From contig NZ_CP048630.1 of the NCBI RefSeq assembly GCF_010669125.1, positions 1,624,001-1,688,000 on the forward strand: a stretch of DNA of 64,000 nucleotides. The letters are read 5' to 3'. The notes under the pieces are model-generated. The model ran no database searches. It saw only the letters and a list, made by a program, of their open reading frames with translations, and was not told where the DNA came from. This document shows, one piece after another, positions 30,832 to 40,159 of the stretch (its first letter is position 1; each line of letters starts with the position of its first letter). Position numbers and translations under genes: made by a program. Origin of the DNA: Ancylobacter pratisalsi (GTDB lineage: Bacteria > Pseudomonadota > Alphaproteobacteria > Rhizobiales > Xanthobacteraceae).

Positions 30832-31065
30832 GGGCGGGCGACCTCCTCCGGAAACTCTTCGCTGCGGGACGGAACCGGAATAGTTCAAGTTAGCGACTAA
30901 GTTAAAAGTAATTCAAGAACGAATCGTTTCAACCAACCGTCAGGCGAGCGTGACGCGGGCGGGCTGCATTCGACTTCAGACGGGGATGCGAACGCGAGTG
31001 AAACGTGCGATTTCTATCGTGCACGATTGACAATCGACCCATGAGCGCCCTGCGATGACGTCACC

Positions 31066-32031
31066 ATGCAGCCACCGGCCGGCCGCGAACGGGATGATGC
31101 GGACCACGCCATGAATGTCGTGACGCCGCCCATCACCACCCGTGCGGCGAAACTCCTAGCCGCGCCCCCGCCGAAACAAGACGGGCTGGGTTGCGCGCGG
31201 CAAGCGCTCGACTGCGACCAGACGCTGGGCGGGCCCGGCTTCACCCTCCACCGCAAGAGGCATGGCGGCGCGCAGCTAAGCCAGATCGAAACGCCGGCGA
31301 GCCGCCGTGGACTGCTGGTCGGCGTCGCGCTCGCCCCCGGGCACAGCCGCCGGATCTTTCGTGGCAACCGCTCGTCCACCTACCGGTTCGACGAGGGCGC
31401 CTGCTATGTGCGGTCCTTCTCCGACGTTTACCGCGCCGATGTCGAGACCGGGTTCGACTTCTTCCTGCTGGAGCTTTCGCAGACGGCTCTCGACCGGACC
31501 TTCGCCGAGCTGGACCTGCCCCAGGCCGAAGGGCTGGAGTGCGTGCCGGGGGAAAGGGACCCGATGCTGGCGTGCCTTGCCCGCGCGCTGTTGCCCTCGC
31601 TCGATCCCGCCCACCACGCCTCGCCGCTCTTCGTGGAGCAGGTGGTGTGCGCGATGCAGACCCATCTTGCCGCGCGCCATCACGGCAAGCGCCCGCGCGA
31701 GGGGCGGCGCCTCGCGCCCGCTCAGGTTTCGCGCGCCAAGGAAATGCTGCTGGCGGACGCAGAGGGCACGGTGCTGATCGCCGACATCGCGGACGCCTGC
31801 GGCATCTCGCGAAGCCACTTCATTCGCGGTTTTCGCGAGGCCACCGGCGCCACGCCCCATCAATGGCTCTTGGTGCAGCGTATCGAGCGGGCGCTGGTGC
31901 TGCTCATCGCCTCGCGCCTGCCGCTCGCCGAGATCGCCGCGCAGTGCGGCTTTTCCGACCAGAGCCACATGACCCGCCTGCTGACGCGCCTGACCGGCGC
32001 ATCGCCCGGCATCTGGCGCAGCCACCACTGA
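31066..32031 (+). CDS. AraC-family transcriptional regulator
   Basis: A 321-residue regulator with an AraC-binding-like N-terminal sensory domain (about 55-195) and a C-terminal double HTH (about 215-315): LIADIADACGISRSHFIRGF and LAEIAAQCGFSDQSHMTRLL, ending in the family TGASPGIWR. It is followed on the same strand, after 300 bases, by an alpha/beta hydrolase, the likely target. The start is uncertain: ATG 31111 is an in-frame alternative, and neither has a clear Shine-Dalgarno. The 230 bases upstream separate it from the divergent HD-GYP gene and contain an AT-rich patch near 30890-30930. Confidence 0.85.
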   Translation: MQPPAGRERDDADHAMNVVTPPITTRAAKLLAAPPPKQDGLGCARQALDCDQTLGGPGFTLHRKRHGGAQLSQIETPASRRGLLVGVALAPGHSRRIFRGNRSSTYRFDEGACYVRSFSDVYRADVETGFDFFLLELSQTALDRTFAELDLPQAEGLECVPGERDPMLACLARALLPSLDPAHHASPLFVEQVVCAMQTHLAARHHGKRPREGRRLAPAQVSRAKEMLLADAEGTVLIADIADACGISRSHFIRGFREATGATPHQWLLVQRIERALVLLIASRLPLAEIAAQCGFSDQSHMTRLLTRLTGASPGIWRSHH

Positions 32032-32334
32032 TGACGGCCGCCCCGGGCGCGAGATGGGGCAGGTGCCGAGGGCACTTTCGTTCAAGACAGAAAGATCGCA
32101 CACGATACAAAAAGCCGCGGTTTCGGACATCCTTCGGGACGACGGCATGAGACCGCCATCGCCACACCCGGTACCGGAGTTGGGCTTCCGCCAATTCCCG
32201 GATTCCGGCACGATCCTGCGTCCGGTGCGCCGTCGGATCGCCGCGTCCGATCCCGGCGTGCCCTTCTGCTGGTTCTCAGCACCAAAGGTTCGCCGCGCCT
32301 AACGCTTGTCCCCTTTATGCGAAGGAAACCTCCC
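32032..32334. other. Intergenic region upstream of the alpha/beta hydrolase gene
   Basis: These 303 bases contain no convincing gene. The region presumably holds the promoter of the hydrolase gene and any site for the preceding AraC regulator, but no clear -35/-10 pair or repeat was recognised. The hydrolase Shine-Dalgarno (AAGGAAA) is at its right end. Confidence 0.4.
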
Positions 32335-33165
32335 ATGCCCAGCATCACCACAACGGACGGTATCGAGATCTTCTACAAGGACTGGGGTCCGAAGGACGCC
32401 ACACCCGTGGTCTTCCACCATGGCTGGCCGCTGTCCTCAGACGATTGGGACGCCCAGATGCTGTTCTTCCTGGCCAAGGGCTACCGCGTCGTCGCCCATG
32501 ACCGGCGCGGCCACGGCCGCTCGACCCAGGTGTGGGACGGCCACGACATGGACCACTACGCCGCCGACGTGGCGGCCGTGGTCGAGCATCTCGACCTCAA
32601 GGGAACGATCAATATCGGCCACTCCACGGGCGGGGGCGAAGCGCTCCACTATGCGGTCTCGCATGGCAAGGGCCGGGTGGCGAAGCTGGTGCTGATCGGC
32701 GCGGTGCCGCCGCTGATGCTGAAGACCGAGGCCAATCCCGGCGGCCTGCCGATCGAGGTGTTCGACGGCTTCCGCGCCGCGCTCGCCGCCAACCGCGCGC
32801 AGTTCTTCATCGATGTGCCCGCCGGGCCGTTCTACGGCTTCAACCGGCCCCGCGCGACGCTGTCGCAGGGGATCATCGACAACTGGTGGCGGCAGGGCAT
32901 GATGGGCGGCGCCAAGGCCCATTACGACGGCATCAAGGCATTCTCGGAAACCGATTTTACCGAGGACCTGAAGGCGGTCGACGTGCCAACCCTGATCATG
33001 CATGGCGACGACGACCAGATCGTGCCCTTCGCCGATTCCGCGCCGCTCTCGGCCAAGCTTGTCAAAGGCAGCGTGCTCAAGGTCTATAATGGCTTTCCGC
33101 ACGGCATGTGCACCACCCATGCCGATGTGATCAACGCCGATCTGCTCGACTTCATCGAGGGCTGA
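32335..33165 (+). CDS. Alpha/beta hydrolase, cofactor-free haloperoxidase / arylesterase type
   Basis: A 276-residue hydrolase of the non-heme chloroperoxidase/arylesterase group. It opens [20 protein letters not shown], has [12 protein letters not shown] with the oxyanion [10 protein letters not shown], the nucleophile elbow GHSTGGGE, the acid [11 protein letters not shown] and the late His in FPHGMCTTH. In vivo these enzymes hydrolyse esters or lactones; peroxidation is a side reaction. The ATG at 32335 follows AAGGAAA; an ATG 18 bases upstream is less well placed. An AraC gene precedes it and a 13-base inverted repeat follows the stop. The true substrate is unknown. Confidence 0.9.
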   Translation: MPSITTTDGIEIFYKDWGPKDATPVVFHHGWPLSSDDWDAQMLFFLAKGYRVVAHDRRGHGRSTQVWDGHDMDHYAADVAAVVEHLDLKGTINIGHSTGGGEALHYAVSHGKGRVAKLVLIGAVPPLMLKTEANPGGLPIEVFDGFRAALAANRAQFFIDVPAGPFYGFNRPRATLSQGIIDNWWRQGMMGGAKAHYDGIKAFSETDFTEDLKAVDVPTLIMHGDDDQIVPFADSAPLSAKLVKGSVLKVYNGFPHGMCTTHADVINADLLDFIEG

Positions 33166-33170
33166 ACCCG

Positions 33171-33214
33171 CGCCCCCGGACCTCGCAGTTATCCGCCCGC
33201 AAGGTCCGGGGGCG
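33171..33214. repeat. Long inverted repeat after the alpha/beta hydrolase gene
   Basis: A perfect 13-base inverted repeat (33171-33183 with 33202-33214) encloses an 18-base loop, five bases past the hydrolase stop codon. No T run follows, so it may be a factor-dependent or leaky terminator before the MFS gene. Confidence 0.55.
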
Positions 33215-33265
33215 CAACCGTCACGCACCGGCGGGGCCAACCTGCCGCCGCCCGGAGATTGCGCC

Positions 33266-34885
33266 GTGACCGACAGCCCCGCCGCGCCCGCGCCGCCCCC
33301 CTCACCCGCGCCTCGGCCCGGCAGCTTCGAACCGCTGCGCCATCCGGTCTTCGCGGTGCTTTGGGCGGCAACGGTGCTGGGCAATACCGGCACCTTCATG
33401 CGCGATGTCGCCAGCGGCTGGCTGGTGACCGACCTTTCCGCCTCGCCGGCGGCGGTGGCCGCGATCCAGGCCGCCGGCATGATGCCGATCTTCCTGCTGG
33501 CCATACCCGCCGGCGTGCTCTCCGACATTCTCGACCGCCGCCGCTTCCTGATCGCGGTCCAGATTCTGCTCGGCGTGGTCAGTGCCGTGCTGATGCTGCT
33601 CGCCGCCGGCGGGCTCATGACGGTCTCGTCGCTGATCATGCTGACCTTCCTGGGCGGCATCGGCGCGGCGCTGGTGGGGCCGACCTGGCAGTCGATCGTG
33701 CCCGAACTGGTGCCGCGCACCGAACTGCGGAGCGCGGTGGCGCTCAATTCGCTCGGCATCAACATCTCACGCGCCATCGGTCCGGCGACCGGCGGGGCGC
33801 TGCTGACCGCCTTCGGGGCCGCCGTCACCTATGGTGTGGACGTTGCCAGCTATGCCGTCGTGGTCGCGGCACTGCTGTGGTGGAAACGTCCCAAGGCCGC
33901 CGATGACGCCCTTGGCGAGCGCTTCGGCGGGGCCTTCCGCGCCGGGCTGCGCTATGCCCGCTCCAGCCGCGAACTGCATGTGGTGCTGGCGCGCGCGGCC
34001 ATCTTCTTCGCCTTCGCCAGCGCCATCTGGGCCCTTCTGCCGCTCGTCGCCCGCGACCTGCTGAAGGGGGACGCGGCGTTTTACGGCCTGCTGCTGGGCT
34101 CGGTCGGCGCCGGCGCGATCATCGGCGCGGTACTGATGCCGAAACTGCGGAGCCGGCTCGATACCGACTGCATGATGCTTGTGGCGGCGCTGCTCACCGG
34201 GCTCACCACCGCCGCGCTGGCTCTTTCCCCGCCGAAATGGGCGGGGGTGCCGATCCTCATCGTGATGGGCGGCGCCTGGATCATCGCGCTCACGACGCTG
34301 AACGCCACCGCGCAATCCATCCTGCCGAACTGGGTGCGCGGGCGGGCGCTCGCCGTCTACCTCACCGTGTTCAACGGCGCCATGGCCTGCGGGAGCCTCG
34401 GCTGGGGCTTCCTGGCGCAGGAAATCGGCCTGTCGCGCACGCTGCTGGCCTCGGCAGCCGGGCTGATCCTGGTCGGACTGGTGGGAAGCCGGCTCAGGCT
34501 CCCGGAGGGCGAGGCGGACCTCACACCTTCAAACCATTGGCCGGAGCCGATCCTCGCCGAGGCGGTCGAGGGCGATCGCGGGCCCGTGCTGGTGCTCATC
34601 GAATATCGTGTCGCGCGGGAGGATCGCGCGGCATTTCTCGCCACGCTCGGACGGCTCTCCGTCGCCAGACGGCGCGACGGCGCCTCCAGCTGGGGCGTGA
34701 GCGAGGACGCCGCGGAACCGGAGATCCTGGTGGAGTGGTTCATGGTCGAATCCTGGGCCGAGCATCTGCGCCAGCACAAGCGGGTCTCGCGGGCCGATGC
34801 AGAAATTCAGGCCGAGGTGCGGCGCTTCCATCGCGGCCCGGAGGCACCGGCCGTGCGCCATCTGCTCTCGGTTCCGGGGCGCTGA
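33266..34885 (+). CDS. MFS_3-family exporter with C-terminal ABM-like domain
   Basis: A 539-residue protein. Residues about 20-420 form a twelve-helix major facilitator of the MFS_3 (EntS-like) family, with FAVLWAATVLGNTGTFMRDV in helix 1, DRRRFLIAV in the first loop and VGPTWQSIVPELV. Residues about 440-539 form a soluble domain (VLVLIEYRVAREDRAAFLA and RRDGASSWGVSEDAA) like antibiotic-biosynthesis monooxygenase-fold domains, an architecture known in this family. It probably exports a small hydrophobic compound or siderophore-like molecule. The GTG at 33266 has GGAG eight bases upstream. Co-transcription with the hydrolase upstream is possible across the inverted repeat. Confidence 0.85.
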   Translation: MTDSPAAPAPPPSPAPRPGSFEPLRHPVFAVLWAATVLGNTGTFMRDVASGWLVTDLSASPAAVAAIQAAGMMPIFLLAIPAGVLSDILDRRRFLIAVQILLGVVSAVLMLLAAGGLMTVSSLIMLTFLGGIGAALVGPTWQSIVPELVPRTELRSAVALNSLGINISRAIGPATGGALLTAFGAAVTYGVDVASYAVVVAALLWWKRPKAADDALGERFGGAFRAGLRYARSSRELHVVLARAAIFFAFASAIWALLPLVARDLLKGDAAFYGLLLGSVGAGAIIGAVLMPKLRSRLDTDCMMLVAALLTGLTTAALALSPPKWAGVPILIVMGGAWIIALTTLNATAQSILPNWVRGRALAVYLTVFNGAMACGSLGWGFLAQEIGLSRTLLASAAGLILVGLVGSRLRLPEGEADLTPSNHWPEPILAEAVEGDRGPVLVLIEYRVAREDRAAFLATLGRLSVARRRDGASSWGVSEDAAEPEILVEWFMVESWAEHLRQHKRVSRADAEIQAEVRRFHRGPEAPAVRHLLSVPGR

Positions 34886-34940
34886 GCCCGCCGGAACGAC
34901 GGGGTGGCGGAAGACGGGGTGGTGGAACACGGGCGGGCCC

Positions 34941-35837
34941 TCATCGCGCCGCCGCCTGCTGCTCCGCCCACGCACTGAAGGCAGCGGCAAGCGCCGCCTT
35001 CTCCCCCGCCGGCGCATAGCCTAGCCGGTACTCCGGCCCCTGGACGCGCAGCCCGGCAAAGGGTTCGACGAGATCGCCACGCTCCACCAGATCGCCCACC
35101 ACCTCGATCGGCGCGGCGAGGACGCCCTGCCCGGCCAGCGCGGCCTCCAGCGCGATGTAGAAATGGCCGAAGCGCGCCGCCCCGGAACCGAGATCGGCGG
35201 GAAGGTCGGCCGCGACCAGCCAGCGCGCCAGCTCTCCCGGACGGGTGACCGCCTCCAGCAGCCGCACACCCGCCAGTGCCATGGGTCCCGCCGCCGGGCC
35301 GGAGGCGAGCCTGGCCGCGAGATCGGGCCGCGCCAGCAGGCCGATCTCCTCGCGCAGCAAAGTGACGCTGCGCAGATCGCCCTGTAGCGCCTCGCCACGC
35401 CGGATCACCACATCGAAGGGAATGCCGGACCAGTCCTCGCCGGTGTGGATCGGGCGCACCCGCACATCGACATCACCCATCCGGGCCTGGAAATCGGGCA
35501 GGCGCGGCATCAACCAGCGCATGGCGAAGGTGGCCGGGGCGATGACCTCCAGCACCTCGGGCGCCGCCTGCGGGGCAAAGGCCTGCGCTGCGGAGGCGAT
35601 GAGGTCCAGCCCTGCGCCTGTCGAGCGGGCGAGCTGGGCGGCGGCGGGGGTTACCACCATGTGCCGGCGGTTGCTCTCAAAAAGCGGGGTGCCGAACCAC
35701 GCTTCGATGGTCGCGAGCTGCTTGCTGACCGCGCTGTGCGTGACGCCCAGCTCCTCCGCCGCCGCCGTGACCGACCCGATCCGGGCCACCGCCTCGAATG
35801 CCACAAGCGCTTTCAGCGGGGGAAGGATACGTCGCAT
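34941..35837 (-). CDS. LysR-family regulator (GcvA-like), likely controls phnA operon
   Basis: A 298-residue LysR regulator of the GcvA type. The HTH is at residues 1-60 (MRRILPPLKALVAFEAVARI to FESNRRHMVVT), followed by an effector domain with FAMRWLMPRLPDF. The ATG at 35837 has GGAA about seven bases upstream; a GTG 21 bases earlier is an alternative. It is divergent from phnA across 156 AT-rich bases. In Pseudomonas fluorescens 23F, phnA is controlled by the LysR protein PhnR, needed for phosphonoacetate induction, so the same role is likely here. It converges with the MFS_3 gene, 55 bases away. Confidence 0.83.
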   Translation of the reverse strand: MRRILPPLKALVAFEAVARIGSVTAAAEELGVTHSAVSKQLATIEAWFGTPLFESNRRHMVVTPAAAQLARSTGAGLDLIASAAQAFAPQAAPEVLEVIAPATFAMRWLMPRLPDFQARMGDVDVRVRPIHTGEDWSGIPFDVVIRRGEALQGDLRSVTLLREEIGLLARPDLAARLASGPAAGPMALAGVRLLEAVTRPGELARWLVAADLPADLGSGAARFGHFYIALEAALAGQGVLAAPIEVVGDLVERGDLVEPFAGLRVQGPEYRLGYAPAGEKAALAAAFSAWAEQQAAAR

Positions 35838-35993
35838 GCCGCTGTTCCATATACTCACACAGTGACGGAACTAATATCGCTTTACTCACACACAAGATAC
35901 TCAATAATAAACACTACAGCAACAACCACGATAAACACGCAAAACGGCAATAATACACGCCGCATGCGACAGTTTAATTACGAAAGTGTCGAG
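35838..35993. promoter_or_regulatory. AT-rich divergent promoter region of the phnA operon
   Basis: This 156-base region is conspicuously AT-rich in a GC-rich window. ACTCACACA occurs twice (at about 35854 and 35884) and TACTCA three times, suggesting reiterated operator half-sites for the divergent LysR protein. No exact -35/-10 pair can be fixed. No Pho-box was recognised, so control may be by substrate rather than by phosphate starvation. Confidence 0.5.
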
Positions 35994-37271
35994 ATGGACA
36001 TGGCATTGCCCGGCGCCGGCGCGCCGCGCGAGGACGGGGTCGTACGCAACGACGTCGTCGTGAACGAGCGTCGCTACCGCAAACCCGTGCGCACCACTGT
36101 CGTGGTGTGCTTCGACGGCTGCGACCCCGGCTATATCGAAGCCGCCACGCGGGCCGGGATGACGCCGACGCTTGACCGGATGCGGCGCGAGGGGTTCGAC
36201 GCGCTGGCGGATGCCGCGATGCCGACCTTCACCAACCCGAACAATGTGTCCATCGTCTGCGGCGCGCCGCCCGCCGTGCATGGCGTGGCCGGCAATTTCT
36301 ACCTCGACCGGGCGACCGGCGAGACGGTGATGATGCTGGACGCCGCGCTGATGCGGGCGCCGACCATTCTCGCCGGGCTGGCGGGCATCGGCAGCCGTGT
36401 CGCCGTGGTGACCGCCAAGGACAAGCTGCGCAAGGCGCTGGCCTTCGAGCTGACCGGCATCGCCTTCTCCGCCGAGCGGGCCGAGGGAACCAGCCTCGAA
36501 GAGCATGGCATCGACAATGCCGCCGGATTTCTCGGACTGGCCAAGCCCGACCAGTATTCGGCCGAGCTCTCGCTCTATGTGCTCGACGCGGGCATCAAGC
36601 TGATCGAGGCCGACCGGGCGGATGTGCTCTATCTCTCGCTGTCCGACTATGTGCAGCATAAGCACGCCCCGGAAGCCCCGGAGGCGCTGGCCTTCATGGG
36701 CAAGGTCGATGCGCGCCTCGCCCGGATGATCGCGCTCGGCGCGGTGGTGGGCGTGACCGCCGACCACGGCATGAGCGACATGGCCGGTGCTGACGGGGCA
36801 CCGCGCGTGACCTATCTCGGCGATGTGCTCGACACAGCGTTCGGCGCCGGGGCGACGCGGGTGATCTGCCCGATCACCGACCCCTTCGTGCGCCATCACG
36901 GCGCGCTTGGCGGCTTCGTGCGGGTGCATGTGCTGAAGGACGGCATCGACCCGGAGGCGGTACGTGCCATCGTCGCGGCACAGCCCGGCGTCGAACTGGT
37001 GCTCTCCGGCGCCGAGGCCGCGCGACGTTTCGAGATGCCGGAAGACCGCGAGGCGGATTTCGTGGCGATCGGGGCGGCGGGCACCGCACTCGGGGCGCGG
37101 GCCAGCGATCACGATGTCGGCCAGCTCGCGGGCGAGCGTCTGCGTTCCCATGGCAGCCTGTCCGAACAGCGCGTGCCGTTCATCCTTTCCCACCCCCTGA
37201 CCGGCGCGGCGGACACTGCCCGCCTGCGCAACTTCGACATTTTCGACTTCGCGCTGAACCGGGTGGAGTGA
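35994..37271 (+). CDS. phnA: Phosphonoacetate hydrolase (PhnA)
   Basis: Zinc-dependent alkaline-phosphatase-superfamily enzyme that splits phosphonoacetate to acetate and phosphate. The product (425 residues) has the family start RRYRKPVRTTVVVCFDGCDPGYIE with metal ligand Asp41, the Thr80 nucleophile in MPTFTNPNNVSIVCG, SLSDYVQHKHAPE, VTADHGMSDM and a late His in ASDHDVGQ. The known Sinorhizobium and Pseudomonas enzymes are of similar length (just over 400 residues). The start is uncertain: ATG 35964 or 36000 are alternatives. It is the first gene of a six-gene operon with a second hydrolase and a Dpp-type importer. Neither phnW nor phnY is adjacent. Confidence 0.92.
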   Translation: MDMALPGAGAPREDGVVRNDVVVNERRYRKPVRTTVVVCFDGCDPGYIEAATRAGMTPTLDRMRREGFDALADAAMPTFTNPNNVSIVCGAPPAVHGVAGNFYLDRATGETVMMLDAALMRAPTILAGLAGIGSRVAVVTAKDKLRKALAFELTGIAFSAERAEGTSLEEHGIDNAAGFLGLAKPDQYSAELSLYVLDAGIKLIEADRADVLYLSLSDYVQHKHAPEAPEALAFMGKVDARLARMIALGAVVGVTADHGMSDMAGADGAPRVTYLGDVLDTAFGAGATRVICPITDPFVRHHGALGGFVRVHVLKDGIDPEAVRAIVAAQPGVELVLSGAEAARRFEMPEDREADFVAIGAAGTALGARASDHDVGQLAGERLRSHGSLSEQRVPFILSHPLTGAADTARLRNFDIFDFALNRVE

Positions 37272-37274
37272 GCC

Positions 37275-38576
37275 ATGCGCCGCACCGTCATCGTCATTCT
37301 CGATGGGCTCCGCCGTGATTTCGTCGATGCGAGCCGCACGCCGGCGCTCGCGGCACTCAGGGAGCGCGGCGAGTACTTCGCCGGCTACCGTTCGGCTTTT
37401 CCGTCGGCGACGCGCGTGGTCTCGTCGACCCTGGCCACCGGCTGCTGGCCGGCGCGGCACGGGCTCGCCGGCAACACGATGGCGCTGATCGAGGACGGAC
37501 GGCTGGTGCGCCACGACGCCGGGCATCCGGACTTCCTGCAGTGGAAGCGGCAGGTGACCGGCACCTCGCTCGCCGTACCGACGCTGGCCGAGCGAGTGGC
37601 ACGGCACGGCGGCGCGATGATCTTCAACAACGTCTCGCCCGGCGCGGCCTATGCCCATGATCCCGACGGGTTTGGGCGGGTCTATCACCGCGCCGGCTCC
37701 TTCGGACCGGGGCGGGTGCCGCTCGCGGACGGCCTCGACGTGACGCTCGACGCGGCGGGGGACGCAGCGATGACGGCGCGCTTCATTCAGGAGGCGCTGG
37801 CGCCCGGCGGACCGGCACTCGCGGTGCTGTGGATGGGCGAGCCCGACCACATCCAGCACAACACCGCGCTCGGCTCGCCCGAACATCTCGCGGTGTTGAA
37901 GGCGGCCGACGCCAATCTCGCCCGCGTCGTCGCGGCGGTGGACGCCCTGCGCGAGGCCGGAGACGACGTACTGCTGATCGCCGGCTCCGACCATGGCCAT
38001 GAAAGCGTCAGCGGCATTATCGACATCGAGCTGGAACTGGTTGGCGCCGGGCTGAAGGACGACCTTCATTCCGATGACGTCGTTGTCTGCTCCAACGGCA
38101 CCTCGGCCCTGATCTATCTCGCGGGCACAGAGGAGGCCCGGCGCGACAGGCTCGGTGACTTTCTCACATCCCGTCCCTGGGCCGGTGCCGTTTTCGGTGC
38201 CGGAGATCTCGCGGCGCTCGGCCAGTCACCGACAGGCGGTCTTGCCTTCGCGGTCTCGATGAAGGGCGATGCCACCCCGAACGCCTATGGCGTGCCCGGC
38301 TCCTGCCTGGCCGCCCGCCCGCAGGGGGCCAAGGCCGACCGGCTCGGCTTCGGCCAGCATGGCGGCCTGAACGCCCATGAACAGGCACCGGTGCTGATCG
38401 TGGACGGCGCCGGCTTCATTGATGGCGGGGTGCGCGAGACGCCCGCGCGGATCATCGATATCGCGCCAACCGTGCTCACCCATCTCGGCCTGCCGGCCGG
38501 CGGCATGGACGGCGCGGCCCTCCAGGTTCCCGCCGTGCCGCGCATCGCCCCGCGCGCCGCTCTCACACTCACCTAG
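37275..38576 (+). CDS. Alkaline-phosphatase-superfamily hydrolase (NPP-like)
   Basis: A 433-residue member of the nucleotide pyrophosphatase/phosphodiesterase-like branch of the alkaline phosphatase superfamily. VIVILDGLRRDFV supplies a metal Asp (residue 10), AFPSATRVVSSTLATG a Thr nucleophile (residue 46), WMGEPDHIQHN Asp and His, and GSDHGHES the second Asp-His pair. It starts three bases after the phnA stop, so it is co-translated. It is not a close phnA copy; the substrate may be a phosphonate monoester, a phosphodiester or a related compound that enters through the same importer. The substrate is unknown. Confidence 0.8.
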   Translation: MRRTVIVILDGLRRDFVDASRTPALAALRERGEYFAGYRSAFPSATRVVSSTLATGCWPARHGLAGNTMALIEDGRLVRHDAGHPDFLQWKRQVTGTSLAVPTLAERVARHGGAMIFNNVSPGAAYAHDPDGFGRVYHRAGSFGPGRVPLADGLDVTLDAAGDAAMTARFIQEALAPGGPALAVLWMGEPDHIQHNTALGSPEHLAVLKAADANLARVVAAVDALREAGDDVLLIAGSDHGHESVSGIIDIELELVGAGLKDDLHSDDVVVCSNGTSALIYLAGTEEARRDRLGDFLTSRPWAGAVFGAGDLAALGQSPTGGLAFAVSMKGDATPNAYGVPGSCLAARPQGAKADRLGFGQHGGLNAHEQAPVLIVDGAGFIDGGVRETPARIIDIAPTVLTHLGLPAGGMDGAALQVPAVPRIAPRAALTLT

Positions 38577-38599
38577 CTCCACTGCCCGGAGATTTGCCG

Positions 38600-40159
38600 A
38601 TGACCACGCTAAACCTCAGCCGCCGCAGCTTCCTCGCCGGCACCGCCGTCGCCGGTTTGGCCGGTTCCCTCACCGGTCTTCTGCCGCAGAGCGCGCGCGC
38701 CGCGGATGCCCCCGCACGCGGCGGCGTGCTGCGCTACGCCACGCTCGGTCTCGACACCGCCGATCCGCACCGCCATACCGGCTCCATCGCCGTGCAGCAG
38801 ATCTATGCCGAGGCCCTGACCTCGATCAGCGACGATGGCTCGGTCGAGCCATTCCTCGCCGAGAGCTTCGCCATCTCGCCGGACGGCAAGACCTACACCT
38901 TCACGCTGCGCGACGGCGTGACGTTTCACAATGGCGAGGTGATGAACGCCGACGACGTGGTGGCCAACATCACCCGCGTGAAGGAGAAGGTGAAGGGCGG
39001 CTGGCTGGCCTCCGCCATGAAACTGGTCGATGACGTGAAGGCGGCTGACGCGAAGACCGTCGTCATCACCATGCGCGAGCCCTATGCCCCGCTGGTGAAT
39101 CTGATGAGCGAACTGTGGATCCTCTCGCCCAGATCGCCGGGCTGGGACGAGACCATCACCACCCCGATCGGCACCGGCCCGTTCATGTTCGGCGAATGGC
39201 AGCCCAAGGTGAAGCTGACCGCACCCGCCAACACCGCCTACTGGCGCAAGGGCATGCCCTACCTCGCGGCCATCGAGGCGGACCTGCGCGATGGCGCCGA
39301 CCGCCAGCTCGCCCTGCGCGCCGGCGAGATTGATATCGCCAACGTGCCCGCCGACATCGCCAAGCAGCTGGCTGGCGATCCGAACCTGCGCGTCTCCCAG
39401 CTGAAGGACGCCGGCTGGTACTTCGTCGCCTTCAACAACCGCAAACCCCGCGCGCCCTTCGACGACGTGCGCGTGCGCCAGGCGCTGACCTACGCCATCG
39501 ACAAGGCCGCGTTCATCAACTTCGCCTCGGCGGGCACCGGCGTGGTGTCCAACCAGATGGTCGGCCCCGGGAACGTCTATTTCGACGAGGCCCTGTTCAA
39601 GGCCGACCCGCATGCGACGGCGGATCTCGACAAGGCGAAGGCGCTGCTGAAGGAGGCCGGCGTCGACCCCACCAAGGAGACCATCGAATTCGTCTCCTGG
39701 CAGGAGAACTATCCGCAGGTCGTGGTGCAGATGGTGCGCAAGCTCGGCTTCAAGGTGAACCATGTCGCGCTGGACGACATCGGCACGCAGAAGCGGCTGG
39801 GCCAGTATGACTGGGACATGAACTGCATGAGCTCGGGCCCGCGCGCCGACGTGTTCCTGCGCTATGTCCGCATGATGAGCGACGGCCCGAACCCGGTGCT
39901 GTGGGGCGGCATCCAGGATGACGCCTACGACGCGCTGGTGAAGAAGGCCGTGGCCGAGACCGACCTCGCGACCCGCCGCCAGCTCTATCTCGACGCCTGG
40001 AAGCTGGTGATGGACAAGTATTATGTCGTCGCCCTCGGCCTCGATGCCGACCAGATCGTCATCCGCAAGGACGTCGAGGGTTACGAGCCGGGCTTCACCT
40101 GGTCGCCCAACCGCGCCGATGGCGGCGTCGCCCAGACCTGGCTCGCGGGCCGGTCGTGA
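38600..40159 (+). CDS. Periplasmic substrate-binding protein, SBP_bac_5 (Dpp/Opp) family
   Basis: A 519-residue binding protein with a Tat signal (LSRRSFLAGTAVAG) and likely cleavage after QSARA. The mature part has the family-5 segments LRYATLGLDTADPHR, LAESFAISPDGKTYTFTLRDGVTFHNGEVMNADD-like start (about 90-125), and FDDVRVRQALTYAIDKAAF. Such proteins deliver peptides, opines, nickel or glutathione; the operon suggests an organophosphorus ligand. The ATG at 38600 follows GGAG by eight bases; a TTG six bases upstream is less likely. The next gene starts inside its stop (GTGA overlap). Confidence 0.88.
   Translation: MTTLNLSRRSFLAGTAVAGLAGSLTGLLPQSARAADAPARGGVLRYATLGLDTADPHRHTGSIAVQQIYAEALTSISDDGSVEPFLAESFAISPDGKTYTFTLRDGVTFHNGEVMNADDVVANITRVKEKVKGGWLASAMKLVDDVKAADAKTVVITMREPYAPLVNLMSELWILSPRSPGWDETITTPIGTGPFMFGEWQPKVKLTAPANTAYWRKGMPYLAAIEADLRDGADRQLALRAGEIDIANVPADIAKQLAGDPNLRVSQLKDAGWYFVAFNNRKPRAPFDDVRVRQALTYAIDKAAFINFASAGTGVVSNQMVGPGNVYFDEALFKADPHATADLDKAKALLKEAGVDPTKETIEFVSWQENYPQVVVQMVRKLGFKVNHVALDDIGTQKRLGQYDWDMNCMSSGPRADVFLRYVRMMSDGPNPVLWGGIQDDAYDALVKKAVAETDLATRRQLYLDAWKLVMDKYYVVALGLDADQIVIRKDVEGYEPGFTWSPNRADGGVAQTWLAGRS

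Noticed and set aside
33266..34885. MFS transporter fused by mistake to a separate monooxygenase
   Set aside because: The C-terminal ABM-like domain is a known part of many MFS_3 proteins, so this is not a novel fusion.
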